From assembly GCF_024347295.1 (NCBI RefSeq), contig NZ_AP025459.1, positions 744,001 to 808,000 on the forward strand: a stretch of 64,000 nucleotides of DNA, given 5' to 3'. Made by a program: the position numbers and the translations under genes. The notes under the pieces are model-generated. The model did no database searches. It worked only from the letters and a program-made list of their open reading frames with translations, and was not told the origin of the DNA. Origin of the DNA: Vibrio artabrorum. GTDB taxonomy: Bacteria; Pseudomonadota; Gammaproteobacteria; Enterobacterales; Vibrionaceae. This document shows, piece after piece, positions 46,361-54,551 of the stretch (its first letter is position 1; each line of letters opens with the position of its first letter).

Positions 46361-47206
46361 TTATTTGTTCGGAAAGATGCTATCGGATTCAACATAGTGA
46401 ACTGAGCCACAATAACCTTGTGGGTTTGTTTCACTTGCCTTAGCGTAATTACGGTGGTGCTTGTCAATTAATTTAGAAAGTGGATACATCAAATAGTCCG
46501 AGCATGATTGAGTACCCAATTGAATATCATCGTGGACGCAAATACCGCCACTTGTTGACTGGGATAGATGAGAAGAGAGGCAACGAACTTCAACGTGGTT
46601 ATAGCTACCATCGACTTTATTGATCAGCGTGAGACAAGACCTTCCAACATCGATATTGTCGATAAAGTAGTGATCTGTTAGTAGTAACCCGGCTAGGTGA
46701 AGTGCTTTTTGGTCGGTCGTTGGGAGCAGGGCATCAGAAGTTTTAAATAATGACACTGAGGGGTAATGAGAACCGGTTGATAGCTCAACCGTAAGACCGT
46801 TAATAAGAGTGTTGCCATTACTATATTGCTTTTCGATCTCTTCAAAAAACATCTGGTAGATCATGTAAGGAATAGTGATTTGTTGCCCAGGTGAATAGCA
46901 TACGCCATGAGCAGCTAGCCAGTCAGAAAAACCATATTCTGAGAGTCCTAGTGAATTCTTGAACTCGTCTAGACAACCAATGGTCTTATTGAATTTCGTT
47001 GTGTTCATGCCACTGTGCAGCAGTTCATCAATCGTCAAAAAAGGAGCTTTACACAGCACCTTTGATACATAGTCAAGTAGGCGAACTTGCTCCTCAGTTA
47101 CTCCCATGTTGAATACTGGTGTGAAACTGACAGAGCGGGCAAAGGTCTCTTGCTGTTCGAGTAAGTACATTACGGCATTACGTTGGTATTGATTGAGTGT
47201 CTTCAC
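46361..47206 (-). CDS. Island protein of unknown function
   Basis: 281 residues from the GTG at 47206, which has GAGGGG at good distance; a TTG five codons earlier is possible. Soluble, no membrane segment. Mixed alpha/beta with a C-terminal region rich in His and Cys (HVEVRCLSSHL, GGICVHDD, GTQSCSDYL). No family recognised. It is 13 bp before the excisionase, so it belongs to the integration module. Confidence 0.65.
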   Translation of the reverse strand: MKTLNQYQRNAVMYLLEQQETFARSVSFTPVFNMGVTEEQVRLLDYVSKVLCKAPFLTIDELLHSGMNTTKFNKTIGCLDEFKNSLGLSEYGFSDWLAAHGVCYSPGQQITIPYMIYQMFFEEIEKQYSNGNTLINGLTVELSTGSHYPSVSLFKTSDALLPTTDQKALHLAGLLLTDHYFIDNIDVGRSCLTLINKVDGSYNHVEVRCLSSHLSQSTSGGICVHDDIQLGTQSCSDYLMYPLSKLIDKHHRNYAKASETNPQGYCGSVHYVESDSIFPNK

Positions 47207-47412
47207 TGGTCTACCCCTCAATTAAATTAGCACCCAAAGGTCATTATTAACCCTCTTGAGGTACATAATAGTCCTCGATTATTTGCTGTCAAGGTTCTTT
47301 TTGATTCTCTAGGGTGTTATTTTATGGCTATAAAGGTAGGTTAAATTGAAGGAATAGATTTCGGATAGAAATTTTGCGTATAATGAAAAGATAATTCAGC
47401 GAAGATATCCCT

Positions 47413-47634
47413 ATGATTAAGTGCCATTTATCGACCATTATGGGGTCGAAAAAATTAAAAGTATCTGATGTAGTACGAGCGTCTGGAATCAACAGAAATA
47501 CTATTACTCGCCTTTACCATGAAACGAACAATCGGATTGATTTCGATACTTTAGATATTCTTTGTAAGTACTTAAATTGTACGGTGGGGGAGTTACTGGA
47601 GCGTGTCGATGAGAGTGATCTAGCAGAAAAATAA
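47413..47634 (+). CDS. Small XRE/Cro-type repressor
   Basis: 73 residues: KVSDVVRASGINRNTITRLY is the HTH; LDILCKYLNCTVGELLE is the usual tail of HTH_26-type Cro/C1 proteins. Divergent from the 281-residue gene across about 200 bp, so it probably controls the integration module. IS66 sequence begins within 20 bp after the stop. Confidence 0.85.
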   Translation: MIKCHLSTIMGSKKLKVSDVVRASGINRNTITRLYHETNNRIDFDTLDILCKYLNCTVGELLERVDESDLAEK

Positions 47635-47649
47635 GAGCCAAACGTTGCT

Positions 47650-49001
47650 GATGCTATAAAGCATCGCGCTCGCATCAGCAACGTTTGGAGTGTTAGAGAA
47701 CAGCCAATTTTTCCTGCCAATGACCAGTGGTTTAATTGCGCGTTCAGCGCGATTATTATCGATAGATAAGTGACCATCGTCGATATAACGAATGAGTTTA
47801 GGCCATTGCCCGAGTGTGTACTTTATCGCTTTGCCTAGTGGGCTAGAGCCTATCACCTTCTGGGTTGTCATCCATTGGTAAAGATCATCCAGTATCGGCT
47901 TGGCAAGCGCTTGACGCTCTGCTTTTCGCTCTTCGGCAGGCGCACCTTTTAAGCGTGATTCTATCCCGCAGAGTTTTTGGGTTTTAGCCAGCGCCTTATC
48001 AGCCTTACCTTTACCTTGAAGTTTCTTCGCGTCCATGAACTTGCGACGAGCATGCGCTAAGCACCCCACATTGGTGACTTTATGAAGTCCATCATAAGCT
48101 GCGTAGCCATCGGTTTGTAGATAACCGTTGTAGTCACCTAAACAGTCCACGGGACACGCCCTCGCGCGACTGTTTTGGTAGTCGTACAAGGCGATATTTT
48201 TCACATTAGGCAGTGCCGCTTCGGGCGAGTCAGCGCCTGAGCAGTATAGCCACATATAACACTGCTTCTCTTCTTTGAGCACATTGAGCGGCGTTTCATC
48301 CGCCTGAACCACCACTTGTTGAAGTAGGTGCTCCTTCAAGGCGGCATACAGCGGGGCGAACTTCTCGCTGACTTGGATGACCCACCTTGCCATCGTAGTG
48401 CGTGAGAGATCGATACCCGACTGGGTAAGCAGCGATTCTTGGCGATAAAGTGGCATTGCGTATTGGTACTTACCAAGAGTGATGCTGGCCAACAAACTTT
48501 CTGTGGCGAAGCTTTTAGGAATAAGGCTCTGAGGGGATGGTTTCTGAACGATACGGCTGCTGTCGCTTGTTTTCTCGCACTGGCGGCAAGCGTATTTAGG
48601 GCGAACATATTCCAACACCTTGAGTACCGCAGGCGTGAACTCAAGCTTCTCGCTACGGTCTTCACCGATTTTATGCAGGTTATGATTGCAGCAAGCGAAC
48701 GGCTTTTCATGGTCGTCTAAATCGAGTTCGATAACCTCACGAGGTAAGGTCTTAGGCAGAGGTTTACATTTTTCGTTGTGGTGATCGTCGTGACTTCAAC
48801 TTCTTCTTCCTTAGCGGCTTCACATTCCGCTTCGTTGAAGAGATCACTTTGGGATTCATCGTAAGGCTTTAATGCCTCCGAGCGTTTCGCGAACTGGCGC
48901 TCTTGTTTCCACTCATTTTTCTCCGACATCAGAGCGGCTACCATCGCTTGTAGCTCGGCAATATTTTGGCTTTCTGGGTTGATATTTGGCGTCTTTTTCA
49001 T
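47650..49001 (-). pseudogene. IS66 TnpC transposase, frameshifted and truncated
   Basis: N-terminal piece 49001-48717 (KKTPNINPESQNIAELQAMV) changes frame near 48765; the continuation (KPLPKTLPREVIELDLDDHE ... CCNHNLHKIG, then VRPKYACRQCEK) is in the 48618 frame. Catalytic blocks VVQADETPLNV (Asp), LQTDGYAAYDG (Asp) and IDNNRAERAIKPLVIGRKN (Glu) remain. The C-terminus is cut at the element border. Also an internal deletion between EWKQERQ and FAKRSEA removes the leucine-zipper-like part. Confidence 0.85.
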
Positions 49002-49039
49002 GGCATTGATTATACTGAAATCGCGCCGTTAACGCTTGG

Positions 49040-49414
49040 TTAATAAGGCTTTATTCTCGATTGACTCATTGTAAAATAGTTTATTTTCACGGGTTCATGG
49101 CCGATAGCTGTGAAGCCTGAAAGCAGTCTATCAAGCTCAAATTGTGTCAGGGTAAACACCTGATTGTTCTCTTTTGAAGGCCACTTATACTTGGCTTTTT
49201 CAAGGCGTTTGTACCAGAGGGCGAAGCCTGTTTTATCCCAGTACAGCACCTTAATCTTATCGCGCTGTTTATTGGTAAATAGGAACAGCGCACCGCTGCC
49301 AAGAGGCAAGTCCGTGTCATTTTCGATAATCGCGGCAAGACCATTAATGGATTTTCTAAAATCGACGCTTTCACGATAAAGGTAAATGTCTGGCGGGCTG
49401 AGCATGCCTTTCAT
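49040..49414 (-). CDS. tnpB: IS66 TnpB accessory protein
   Basis: 124 residues. Family block YLYRESVDFRKSINGLAAII, LFLFTNKQRDKIKVLYWDKTGFALWYKRLE. ATG overlaps the tnpA stop (ATGA). Intact. Confidence 0.92.
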   Translation of the reverse strand: MKGMLSPPDIYLYRESVDFRKSINGLAAIIENDTDLPLGSGALFLFTNKQRDKIKVLYWDKTGFALWYKRLEKAKYKWPSKENNQVFTLTQFELDRLLSGFTAIGHEPVKINYFTMSQSRIKPY

Positions 49415-49728
49415 GACAATGCTCCAATGAGTTCAGCAAGATAGGTGGCTGGCGTACCTTGAGGAATGCTCAGTTCCACATCATTGATGGTAAGTGTCAT
49501 GTTCGCCGTGGCTATCTGCGCCTGATACTTGGTTGTCTTTTCAACGATTTCAGCTTTAACAAATCCGACAGATTCCGATTGGTTTGCTGTTTGGAGTTGA
49601 CGCCGCTTGGTAAAGAACGTGGATAAACTCAGTCCATGTTGTTCGCAAAAAGCGCGCTGGGTAATATTGCTGCTTTCATATTGTTCAAACAGTGTTTGCC
49701 ATTCTAGGTTGGTGCGTCGTTTTGCCAT
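49411..49728 (-). CDS. tnpA: IS66 TnpA accessory protein
   Basis: 105 residues from AKRRTNLEWQ; the frame extends 14 codons further. HTH-like WQTLFEQYESSNITQRAFCEQ and GLSLSTFFTKRRQL, with the C-terminal domain after it. Four-base overlap with tnpB. Confidence 0.88.
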   Translation of the reverse strand: MAKRRTNLEWQTLFEQYESSNITQRAFCEQHGLSLSTFFTKRRQLQTANQSESVGFVKAEIVEKTTKYQAQIATANMTLTINDVELSIPQGTPATYLAELIGALS

Positions 49729-49884
49729 TTCAACTCTCCTTTGGGTTGGAGAGTTGATCTTATTCTTCATGCTGAAAGATTAGAATGCGGGGTTCATGAC
49801 ACGCTTACGGACAAAGACATCGAGGCTGTAAGTCCAATGAACCACTTCTGAAGGCCTGAACCAAGGTTTTAGATAAACGGGTAA

Positions 49885-50120
49885 CAAATTCTCAGTGTGT
49901 GCGGAGTCTCAGTAAAGAGTAGAAACCCTACAGCTACGTTAGGAATAGGTGGAGAAGTCGGAAACGGATCTGCAACTAACGAAGAGAGGCAAGACACAGT
50001 GGCGTTGAAGTTAGGCAGTTCATCTAAGCCAACGAATGTTGGTATACCTTGGAACCGGCGTATGCGACCCACGCTTGTACGGTGGTGTGAGAGAACGGAG
50101 GCCGCGAGGCCTGCTCCTAC
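49885..50120 (+). other. Group II intron remnant (5' piece joined to domains V-VI), no ORF
   Basis: Starts near GTGTGCGGAGTCTC (GTGYG is the intron 5' consensus) and ends CCTACTCGAT. Just before the end CGTATGCGACCCACGC then TTGTACG can pair as a domain V helix with a bulge, and GGAGGCCGCGAGGCCTGCTCC as domain VI. The sequence after it is IS66 tnpA (TGGAGTTGACGCCG), so the intron sits inside an IS66. Reverse transcriptase missing. Not folded by program. Confidence 0.5.
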
Positions 50121-50310
50121 TCGATTGGAGTTGACGCCGTTTGGCAAAGAACGTGGATAAACTCCGCACTGCTGCTTTCATATTGCTCAAACAGTGTTTG
50201 CCATTCTAGGTCAGCGCGTCGTTTTGCTATTTCAAATCTCCTTTGGGTTGGATAGTTGATCTTAGTTTTCGTGCTGAAAGATTAGAATGCGGGTTTTATG
50301 ATGCGCTTAC
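50121..50310 (-). mobile_element. Remnant of a further IS66 end
   Basis: Matches the tnpA start and right end of the element at 49590-49808 (TTTGCCATTCTAGGT..., TTTGGGTTGG, GATTAGAATGCGGG, ending TGATGCGCTTAC), with a deletion in tnpA. It is the exon side of the group II intron remnant. Confidence 0.8.
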
Positions 50311-50373
50311 TTTACATCAATATAGAAGTGAAAGTTATCGCAGTGGCTCGTTGTTACGGGTGTCATCAACACA

Positions 50374-51639
50374 TTATTCTTCTTTTAGTAGTAAAACAAA
50401 GTGCTTTCTACGTTCATTATTTGTAAAAATGACGCGATTTTTGTCAATGTCAAAGCCCCAGAGTAGTTCGCCGTCAGAATAGTTTAAGACAGAAACCAAA
50501 GACCATAAGCTCAAAGATATAGGTGTTGCTAACGTGTTGGGTGGAATCGGCATTGGGTAATCAATAGATGAATGTACATTATCCTGCGAGAGACTAAGAG
50601 TCGTGAGATCTGATTGAAAGTGCTGATCTATATGTAACCGAGCTTTTTTTTCATCGTTGGCAACATTGAGGTTTACCAGGGTTTCTTTCAATGTGTGCGT
50701 ACTAAATGAGTTGAAATACTCATTGTCCAGTGAACGGAATTGTTCGGCAACGCTTGCTCCATCCCAGGTGGGTTGAGTTTGTCTAAAAGCACATTGCCAT
50801 TGACCTCTAGACAAAGATAAGTGGGACTGACAAATATCAACCCGAACTGAGCCTGAAACCTGACTTAGCAGACCCGTTAATTTGCTAAGGGCAGATATGT
50901 TGATGTGTGCCAGTCGGTTATTATAGGCGAAATTTTGTGTATCGCATTGTATATCAAGCTCTTGGCTGGCAAACCATTGAGATTTCCGTGAATACAAACT
51001 GATGTAATTATGTGACTCATTTATTTTAGGCTCTAGAATTAGCTCGCAGCTTTTAAATTTGTTGTTATCCGGTTTGATGTCGCCTCCTTCTTTAGCCAAT
51101 AGCTCAATCAATTTGAGCTCTTTGCAGAGCGTCGCTGCATCGACTTTAAACGAGCACTCATTGCCATTAAATAGAAAATCATATTCATTGAGTTTTCGAT
51201 GCTCGATAGATTGAATACTGTAACGTGGACCCGTTCTATTCGTGATCTTAGGAGTATATGCTGGTGGCTCAAAAAGTGATATTTGTGATGGGTGAGTTTC
51301 TTGGTAGGTTGCAATATAGATTTTATTTTCATCTGGCAGTCCCAGCCATACAGGTTCATTAACGCCTACCTTACTAAGTATTGAAACGAACCCCCGAGCG
51401 GGCACCTCTAAATAGCGGTTTTTGAGAAGAGTAGATTGTACGATTGGCCACCGATAAGTCGCATAGAGACCTGAGTGAACGGATAAGTGAGTGCTGATTT
51501 CAAGAACTTGTTTTTGGACATCAATATATACACCAAAATAAACGTGGGTGGAGTCAGTCCCAATAATGGCTCTGACCATGAACTCTAATAATTTAATTCT
51601 ACCGCCTACTTCTAACACGAGACTGTTGCGACATTCCAT
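50374..51639 (-). CDS. DNA polymerase III beta sliding-clamp-like protein of a mobile element
   Basis: 421 residues. I read three clamp-like domains by comparison with E. coli DnaN from memory: domain 1 (LEVPARGFVSILSKVGVNEP against TTVPARKFFDICRGLPEGA), domain 2 (INISALSKLTGLLSQVSGSV with RVDICQSHLSLSRGQW against VPRKGVIELMRMLDGG) and domain 3 (ISLSLWSLVSVLNYSDGELL ... VLLLKEE against VSYVLDVLNALKCENVRMML ... YVVMPMRL). It is longer than the usual 366. Its ATG overlaps the stop of the 970-residue recombinase by one base. A clamp made by a mobile element might load or direct its recombinase at replication forks. Fold assignment is by eye. Confidence 0.55.
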   Translation of the reverse strand: MECRNSLVLEVGGRIKLLEFMVRAIIGTDSTHVYFGVYIDVQKQVLEISTHLSVHSGLYATYRWPIVQSTLLKNRYLEVPARGFVSILSKVGVNEPVWLGLPDENKIYIATYQETHPSQISLFEPPAYTPKITNRTGPRYSIQSIEHRKLNEYDFLFNGNECSFKVDAATLCKELKLIELLAKEGGDIKPDNNKFKSCELILEPKINESHNYISLYSRKSQWFASQELDIQCDTQNFAYNNRLAHINISALSKLTGLLSQVSGSVRVDICQSHLSLSRGQWQCAFRQTQPTWDGASVAEQFRSLDNEYFNSFSTHTLKETLVNLNVANDEKKARLHIDQHFQSDLTTLSLSQDNVHSSIDYPMPIPPNTLATPISLSLWSLVSVLNYSDGELLWGFDIDKNRVIFTNNERRKHFVLLLKEE

Positions 51640-54551
51640 TAGTACCCTTTATCCTTTACAAAAATGAGAAAATCAAAGTAATCAATGATTTGTTTGATAA
51701 TTAGTTCAATATGAATCCATAATGGCCACCTAAGCCGATAAGGACGCAATGCAGCAGTGAGTTGCCCACTGATTTCAATTTCAAAAATAGGCGAACCAAA
51801 TTTTTGTATTAGCTTTTGCCACTGATCTATTGATGTGGAATGAGCGTCCCCGACCAACTTGATGGCAATTGGTTGCAGGTTGAGTGATTGGTAAATGGTC
51901 AAAGCGTTGTGTAACTCTCTATACTGGGTAATGTCTCGTTTTTGGCTGAGCAACCGAAGAAATTTTTCGCATCGGTTTCTCATTCTGTTTAAGTTTTTGA
52001 GAGGCTTGGTGTGCCATGTGTCTAGGTGCAACGATAATGTCAACCACGCACTGGCTTCGTTAGCTTTGGGGATGAATACGTTAGGAGCGCACTGAGTGGA
52101 TTGTAACCATGCAATTAAAGTACTGTTGCAGTCTTTATCGTCAGCGTGATGATGCAGTTTTACGAGCTCAGTCGTGTAAACGGAAAATGGGAGATTACTA
52201 CTAATACGGGGGGCATTGTCGACGAACGTTGTCGAAATATCGTAATAAGTGCTCACACCCCAATGGTGTTTGACCCAATGGCGTAGAGAGTCTAGATGAA
52301 CAATACCAGTTAGGCTTCTGTCGTTTTCCGATTGAAATAGCTGTTTTTGACGCTCGAAGCCATAATTTGAGTCTGATGTCCAATAGCGAAGGGCTGCTTT
52401 GGTGACAGGACGCGGCTTTGCGTTGATTACGATAGAGACCCAGTCTAATAAATGAAGGTAGCTTCCAATCGTTATTGAAGGCGACGCATGACCGAGTTGG
52501 CTACTCACCCAACTGAGTATAGAAAAATACGGTGTTAACCTCTGACCACATATTTTGAATGACTGTTTGATTTTTTCTCTCTGTTCACTGGAAAATAGAA
52601 CGTGTTGATTGAAGTGTAATTTCGGTTCAATGGGAGGTTTAAAGGCTATGACCGACAATAAATAGGTCCAATTGTTAGCAGTACAGTGTCGTAATGAATG
52701 TGTGACCAAATCAGGATCTTTGAGTTCATCTCTTAGGTACTCGATAAATATCTTCTCTTGATTAGCATACAAAGATGAATCAAAAAGCGTATTATCTTCG
52801 TCCTGTGTTGACCTTAAAATGATACGACGCTCGTTTATTAAAGTGCTGATACTTTTAAGTGCATGATTTGGAATCAGCGCCAATGGGATCTTCCGGTGCG
52901 CGTTTTTTGACTTTCGTTTTTTAGCATCAGTAACATAAAGCAATCCGGTATTGAAATCGATGTCCATTATTTGTAATGAAAGCGCTTCATCTTCTCTTAA
53001 CCCTGCGTAGTAACAAAGCTGCATAAATACGACAATCGGAAGAGGGCTATGGGCATGAGGTGGGTAATAACGACGACATAAAGCATCAAACATGGCTGGC
53101 GGAATATAATGTACGCGGGTTAGTTGTTCATGATGAGAGAGCTCTAAAGCGTCGACCTCAATCCTAGGAAAGTCATCGAATTGTCTACAGTACGTTAGGA
53201 ATCGAATAACGGTACGTTGTCTATCGTTGTTTTTTAATGCATCAAGCCCATATTGGCATCGCGCTTCAAGCTCATGCAGTGGCAGATCTAACACCCCATC
53301 CTCAAATCCTGCGACCTTAATAAAAACACTAATGGCCGATTGATAGGTGAGCAGTGAGTCAACAGCAAGTGTGGCCTTCCAAGGTGATCCATATAGAAAA
53401 AGGCTCGTTATCCAGTGAACGGGTAGTGCAATTGTCCAATGGTGCCTTTCATTCTGTATGCGTATTAGTGAAGACTTACAGTACTTGGCAGCGGCACTTC
53501 TCCGATCTTGAGTTGGGGATTGAGTTTTAAATTGTTCAAGTGCTTCCCTAAGTTGTCGATGAGTATTTTTCGACCTTGATTTATCTTCGCTGGTGAGAGT
53601 GTTATTCCAAATAATGCTACTGGTAGGCAAAACTTTAGGTGATGGTCTACTTGGCTCTGGGTTCTCAACTACCGTTCCTGCAAATGTTCTTACGAAGGTA
53701 TGCGGTTTTAATGGGTGATGATTTTGCCATAAATGACTTATCCCTTCAGAACGGTCTAGTATCGACAAATTCTGTACCATCGCATCGATGGGTAGTGCCT
53801 CGATAAGTGTTGCGATGTGCTGTGGGTACTGGAATTTAGCGAATGTTTTCCAGTCTATTAAGCTCTCCTTAAGCCGTATTTTTTGACGTGAACAAGGCAG
53901 TGCGTTCATGGTCAATTGTACGCGTCTTAATGCGAGAATCGCCTCTTCTACTGCGTAGATTCGTCGATTTGAATTGGGGAGTAATGTACTGACAATAGGG
54001 TAAGTACCAATAATTGTTTGCCATGCTTCGTTCGGTAGCATAATGAGCGCCTCTAACTCCTGCATTGTTTTCAATTCACAGCGATAGGCTACGGTTAAAA
54101 TCGCATGCCCTAGACTTGCGCTCTCGATATTGACAAGTGGTACAGCTGACACCTTCGATGTAGGGTGATGGTTGAAAAGACAATCCTTTAATGCCTCGAT
54201 AACCCTTATAGGGGGAGTGGTGTCATTAAATAGAGGTTTCTCATCTCGAAGTGGCAGGGAAACAGTAGGGCTGAATAGATTTGGATTTAGCTGCTGGTGA
54301 GCCTCATACAAAGTGATAAGTACATGGCTAGTGGCGCGCAGTTCATGTGCAGTTTCCGCTTGCGCCGTGAGCAGCTTTGCTAGTTTTTTAAGAATGTGTT
54401 TCGGTAAATCGACATTTTTGTAAAATAGGCGAGATTCCAATTTATAAGCTCGATGAATGACGATAATGAGTGCATCTCTAAGCTCGGAAGGCTCCGTATC
54501 AGGCAGTGCTGTGTCAATTTTGAAAATCCACTCTTCTAGACTACCTAACAT
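51639..54551 (-). CDS. Very large tyrosine recombinase (970 residues)
   Basis: Catalytic domain at about 470-705: R519 in YYAGLREDEALSLQ, a lysine cluster DAKKRKSKNAHRK (about 542-553), H618 and R621 in THSLRHCTA, H688 in QLGHASPSI and Y698 in GSYLHLL: a full R-K-H-R-H-Y set. The N-terminal 450 and C-terminal 260 residues are of unknown family. Length is far beyond the 300-450 of ordinary integrases. A QKQLF sequence (735-739) resembles a clamp-binding motif. The start overlaps the upstream gene by seven bases. Confidence 0.85.
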   Translation of the reverse strand: MLGSLEEWIFKIDTALPDTEPSELRDALIIVIHRAYKLESRLFYKNVDLPKHILKKLAKLLTAQAETAHELRATSHVLITLYEAHQQLNPNLFSPTVSLPLRDEKPLFNDTTPPIRVIEALKDCLFNHHPTSKVSAVPLVNIESASLGHAILTVAYRCELKTMQELEALIMLPNEAWQTIIGTYPIVSTLLPNSNRRIYAVEEAILALRRVQLTMNALPCSRQKIRLKESLIDWKTFAKFQYPQHIATLIEALPIDAMVQNLSILDRSEGISHLWQNHHPLKPHTFVRTFAGTVVENPEPSRPSPKVLPTSSIIWNNTLTSEDKSRSKNTHRQLREALEQFKTQSPTQDRRSAAAKYCKSSLIRIQNERHHWTIALPVHWITSLFLYGSPWKATLAVDSLLTYQSAISVFIKVAGFEDGVLDLPLHELEARCQYGLDALKNNDRQRTVIRFLTYCRQFDDFPRIEVDALELSHHEQLTRVHYIPPAMFDALCRRYYPPHAHSPLPIVVFMQLCYYAGLREDEALSLQIMDIDFNTGLLYVTDAKKRKSKNAHRKIPLALIPNHALKSISTLINERRIILRSTQDEDNTLFDSSLYANQEKIFIEYLRDELKDPDLVTHSLRHCTANNWTYLLSVIAFKPPIEPKLHFNQHVLFSSEQREKIKQSFKICGQRLTPYFSILSWVSSQLGHASPSITIGSYLHLLDWVSIVINAKPRPVTKAALRYWTSDSNYGFERQKQLFQSENDRSLTGIVHLDSLRHWVKHHWGVSTYYDISTTFVDNAPRISSNLPFSVYTTELVKLHHHADDKDCNSTLIAWLQSTQCAPNVFIPKANEASAWLTLSLHLDTWHTKPLKNLNRMRNRCEKFLRLLSQKRDITQYRELHNALTIYQSLNLQPIAIKLVGDAHSTSIDQWQKLIQKFGSPIFEIEISGQLTAALRPYRLRWPLWIHIELIIKQIIDYFDFLIFVKDKGY

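Larger units (their letters stand above)
47650..49808 (-). mobile_element. Second IS66-type element (tnpA-tnpB-tnpC), left end missing
   Basis: Right end GTAAGCGTGTCATGAACC (reverse) at 49808; carries tnpA, tnpB and tnpC in order on the minus strand. The left end is lost: tnpC stops matching at ..ASAMLYSI near 47650, next to the XRE gene. Distinct from the 1577-bp IS66-type elements. Confidence 0.9.

Noticed and set aside
49897..50160. 87-codon frame in the group II intron remnant
   Set aside because: It lies in structured intron sequence and crosses into IS66 DNA; not protein coding.
47640..50310. Second IS66 region as another copy of the 1577-bp element
   Set aside because: It carries tnpA, tnpB and tnpC with different ends, so it is a separate IS66 type.
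51250..51290. QISLF in the clamp-like protein as a clamp-binding motif
   Set aside because: It falls where the clamp alignment has an internal strand, so it is more likely part of the fold.
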